DNA of 64,000 bases from Streptomyces sp. P3. Its GTDB lineage: Bacteria; Actinomycetota; Actinomycetes; Streptomycetales; Streptomycetaceae. Positions within the stretch are counted from its first letter, which is position 1. Each line of letters begins with the position of its first letter. The position numbers and the translations under genes were made by a program. The notes beneath the pieces were generated by a model, which was not told the DNA's origin, searched no databases, and was given only the letters and a program-made list of their open reading frames with translations. This document shows, piece by piece, positions 63,431 through 64,000 of this stretch. The stretch covers positions 9,052,001 to 9,116,000 of the forward strand of contig NZ_CP028369.1 in assembly GCF_003032475.1 (NCBI RefSeq), given 5' to 3'.

Positions 63431-64000
63431 CCGCCCCCGCCTCCGACACGCGCCTGCTGGTCCTGCTCGCGCAGCGGCCGGGTCCGCTGGACAGCCTGCT
63501 GATCCACCCGGCGGGCGGCGGGCTCGCCCAGTACCTCGGCGTCGCGAGCCGGCTCGCCCGGCACGGCAGCGTGCACGGCATCCGCGCCGACGGCCTGCTG
63601 GCCGGTGAGGAACCCGACGACAGCGTCCCGGAGATGACCCGCAGGTACCTCGGCCTGGTGACGGGGCTGCCGCGCCGGCCGAACCTGCTGATCGGCTGGT
63701 CGCTCGGCGGCGTGATCGCCTGGGAGCTGGCGGCCCGGCTCGCCGAGGACGGGCCGGCGCCCGCCGTCGTCCTCATCGACAGCTTCCCCGAGCGGGAGAG
63801 CACCGGCGACACCGTACGGGCCGACCTGCTGTCCGCCGTGGAACGGTCCGTCGCCACCCTGGGCGGCGGCCGGGACTCCGACCGGGCGCGGGCCACCGCG
63901 CTGGCGCACATCCGGGCCAGCGCCGCCCACCGCACCGAGGTCCGGGGCGCCGGGCCCGCCCTGCTGGTCGCCTGCGAGAGCGAGCACCGCGCCCGGCAGA
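63427..64000 (+). CDS. thioesterase (type II or release TE), cut by window end
   Basis: At least 191 residues, running off the right edge. The start ATG overlaps the NRPS stop. The alpha/beta fold begins SLLIHPAGGGLAQYLGVASR, and the nucleophile elbow LIGWSLGGVIAWELAARLAE carries Ser in GWSLGG, typical of NRPS thioesterases, followed by VVLIDSFPE. The window ends before the catalytic His. It probably releases or hydrolyses the peptide made by the upstream module. Confidence 0.88.
   Translation, partial: MTAPASDTRLLVLLAQRPGPLDSLLIHPAGGGLAQYLGVASRLARHGSVHGIRADGLLAGEEPDDSVPEMTRRYLGLVTGLPRRPNLLIGWSLGGVIAWELAARLAEDGPAPAVVLIDSFPERESTGDTVRADLLSAVERSVATLGGGRDSDRARATALAHIRASAAHRTEVRGAGPALLVACESEHRARQ

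Overview
The window looks like an accessory region of a Streptomyces (or close actinomycete) genome. Coding GC is very high, GTG and even TTG starts are common, ribosome sites are GGAGG-like, and the gene families are typical of the genus: ROK regulators, GH30 with a ricin domain, ECF41 sigma, gamma-butyrolactone genes, CGNR zinc finger, and HTH-plus-solenoid NTPases. Many mobile-element remnants suggest a chromosome arm or large plasmid.

Layout. 0.3-7.7 kb: an MBL hydrolase with an HxlR regulator, an alpha/beta hydrolase, an FAD oxidoreductase paired with an ECF41-type sigma factor, a 5'-truncated TnpB and a secreted beta-propeller. 8.0-15.1 kb: a sugar locus with a minus-strand SBP-ATPase-permease-ROK operon facing a secreted GH30 hydrolase; both promoter regions carry the same dyad. 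15.2-28.9 kb: working genes (lipoprotein, GAF kinase, DUF418 membrane protein, LuxR-type two-component pair, small secreted protein) among broken genes and fragments of IS5, IS110, ISL3 and Tn3-like elements. 28.9-36.7 kb: a membrane protein, an Lrp regulator with a divergent hydrolase, a helicase pseudogene, a 1001-residue P-loop NTPase with C-terminal helical repeats and a divergent 52-residue ORF, then IS982 and IS3 fragments.

36.7-49.8 kb: a divergent SRPBCC/TetR pair with two perfect operators, a HEAT protein plus MerR-HEAT regulator behind a classic MerR-type promoter, MarR and other small genes, and a complete ISL3-family element (44456-46788) with 24-bp inverted ends, an 8-bp target duplication and an extra passenger gene. 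Two further secreted or DNA-binding genes and degenerate genes follow.

49.9-64.0 kb: the left part of a small nonribosomal peptide cluster under gamma-butyrolactone-type control. It contains an AfsA-type synthase, a receptor-type TetR, a HAD-like protein lacking the usual nucleophile, an SDR, a second TetR, a LysR, a free-standing adenylation enzyme, an MFS exporter, a CGNR regulator, a free carrier protein, a C-A-T NRPS module and a thioesterase that runs off the window. Three similar ARE-like elements sit before afsA, the second tetR and the LysR gene, with a weaker one before the adenylation gene. Five 23-bp tandem repeats precede the carrier-NRPS-thioesterase operon.

All calls come from reading the sequence and translations; no database search was run.
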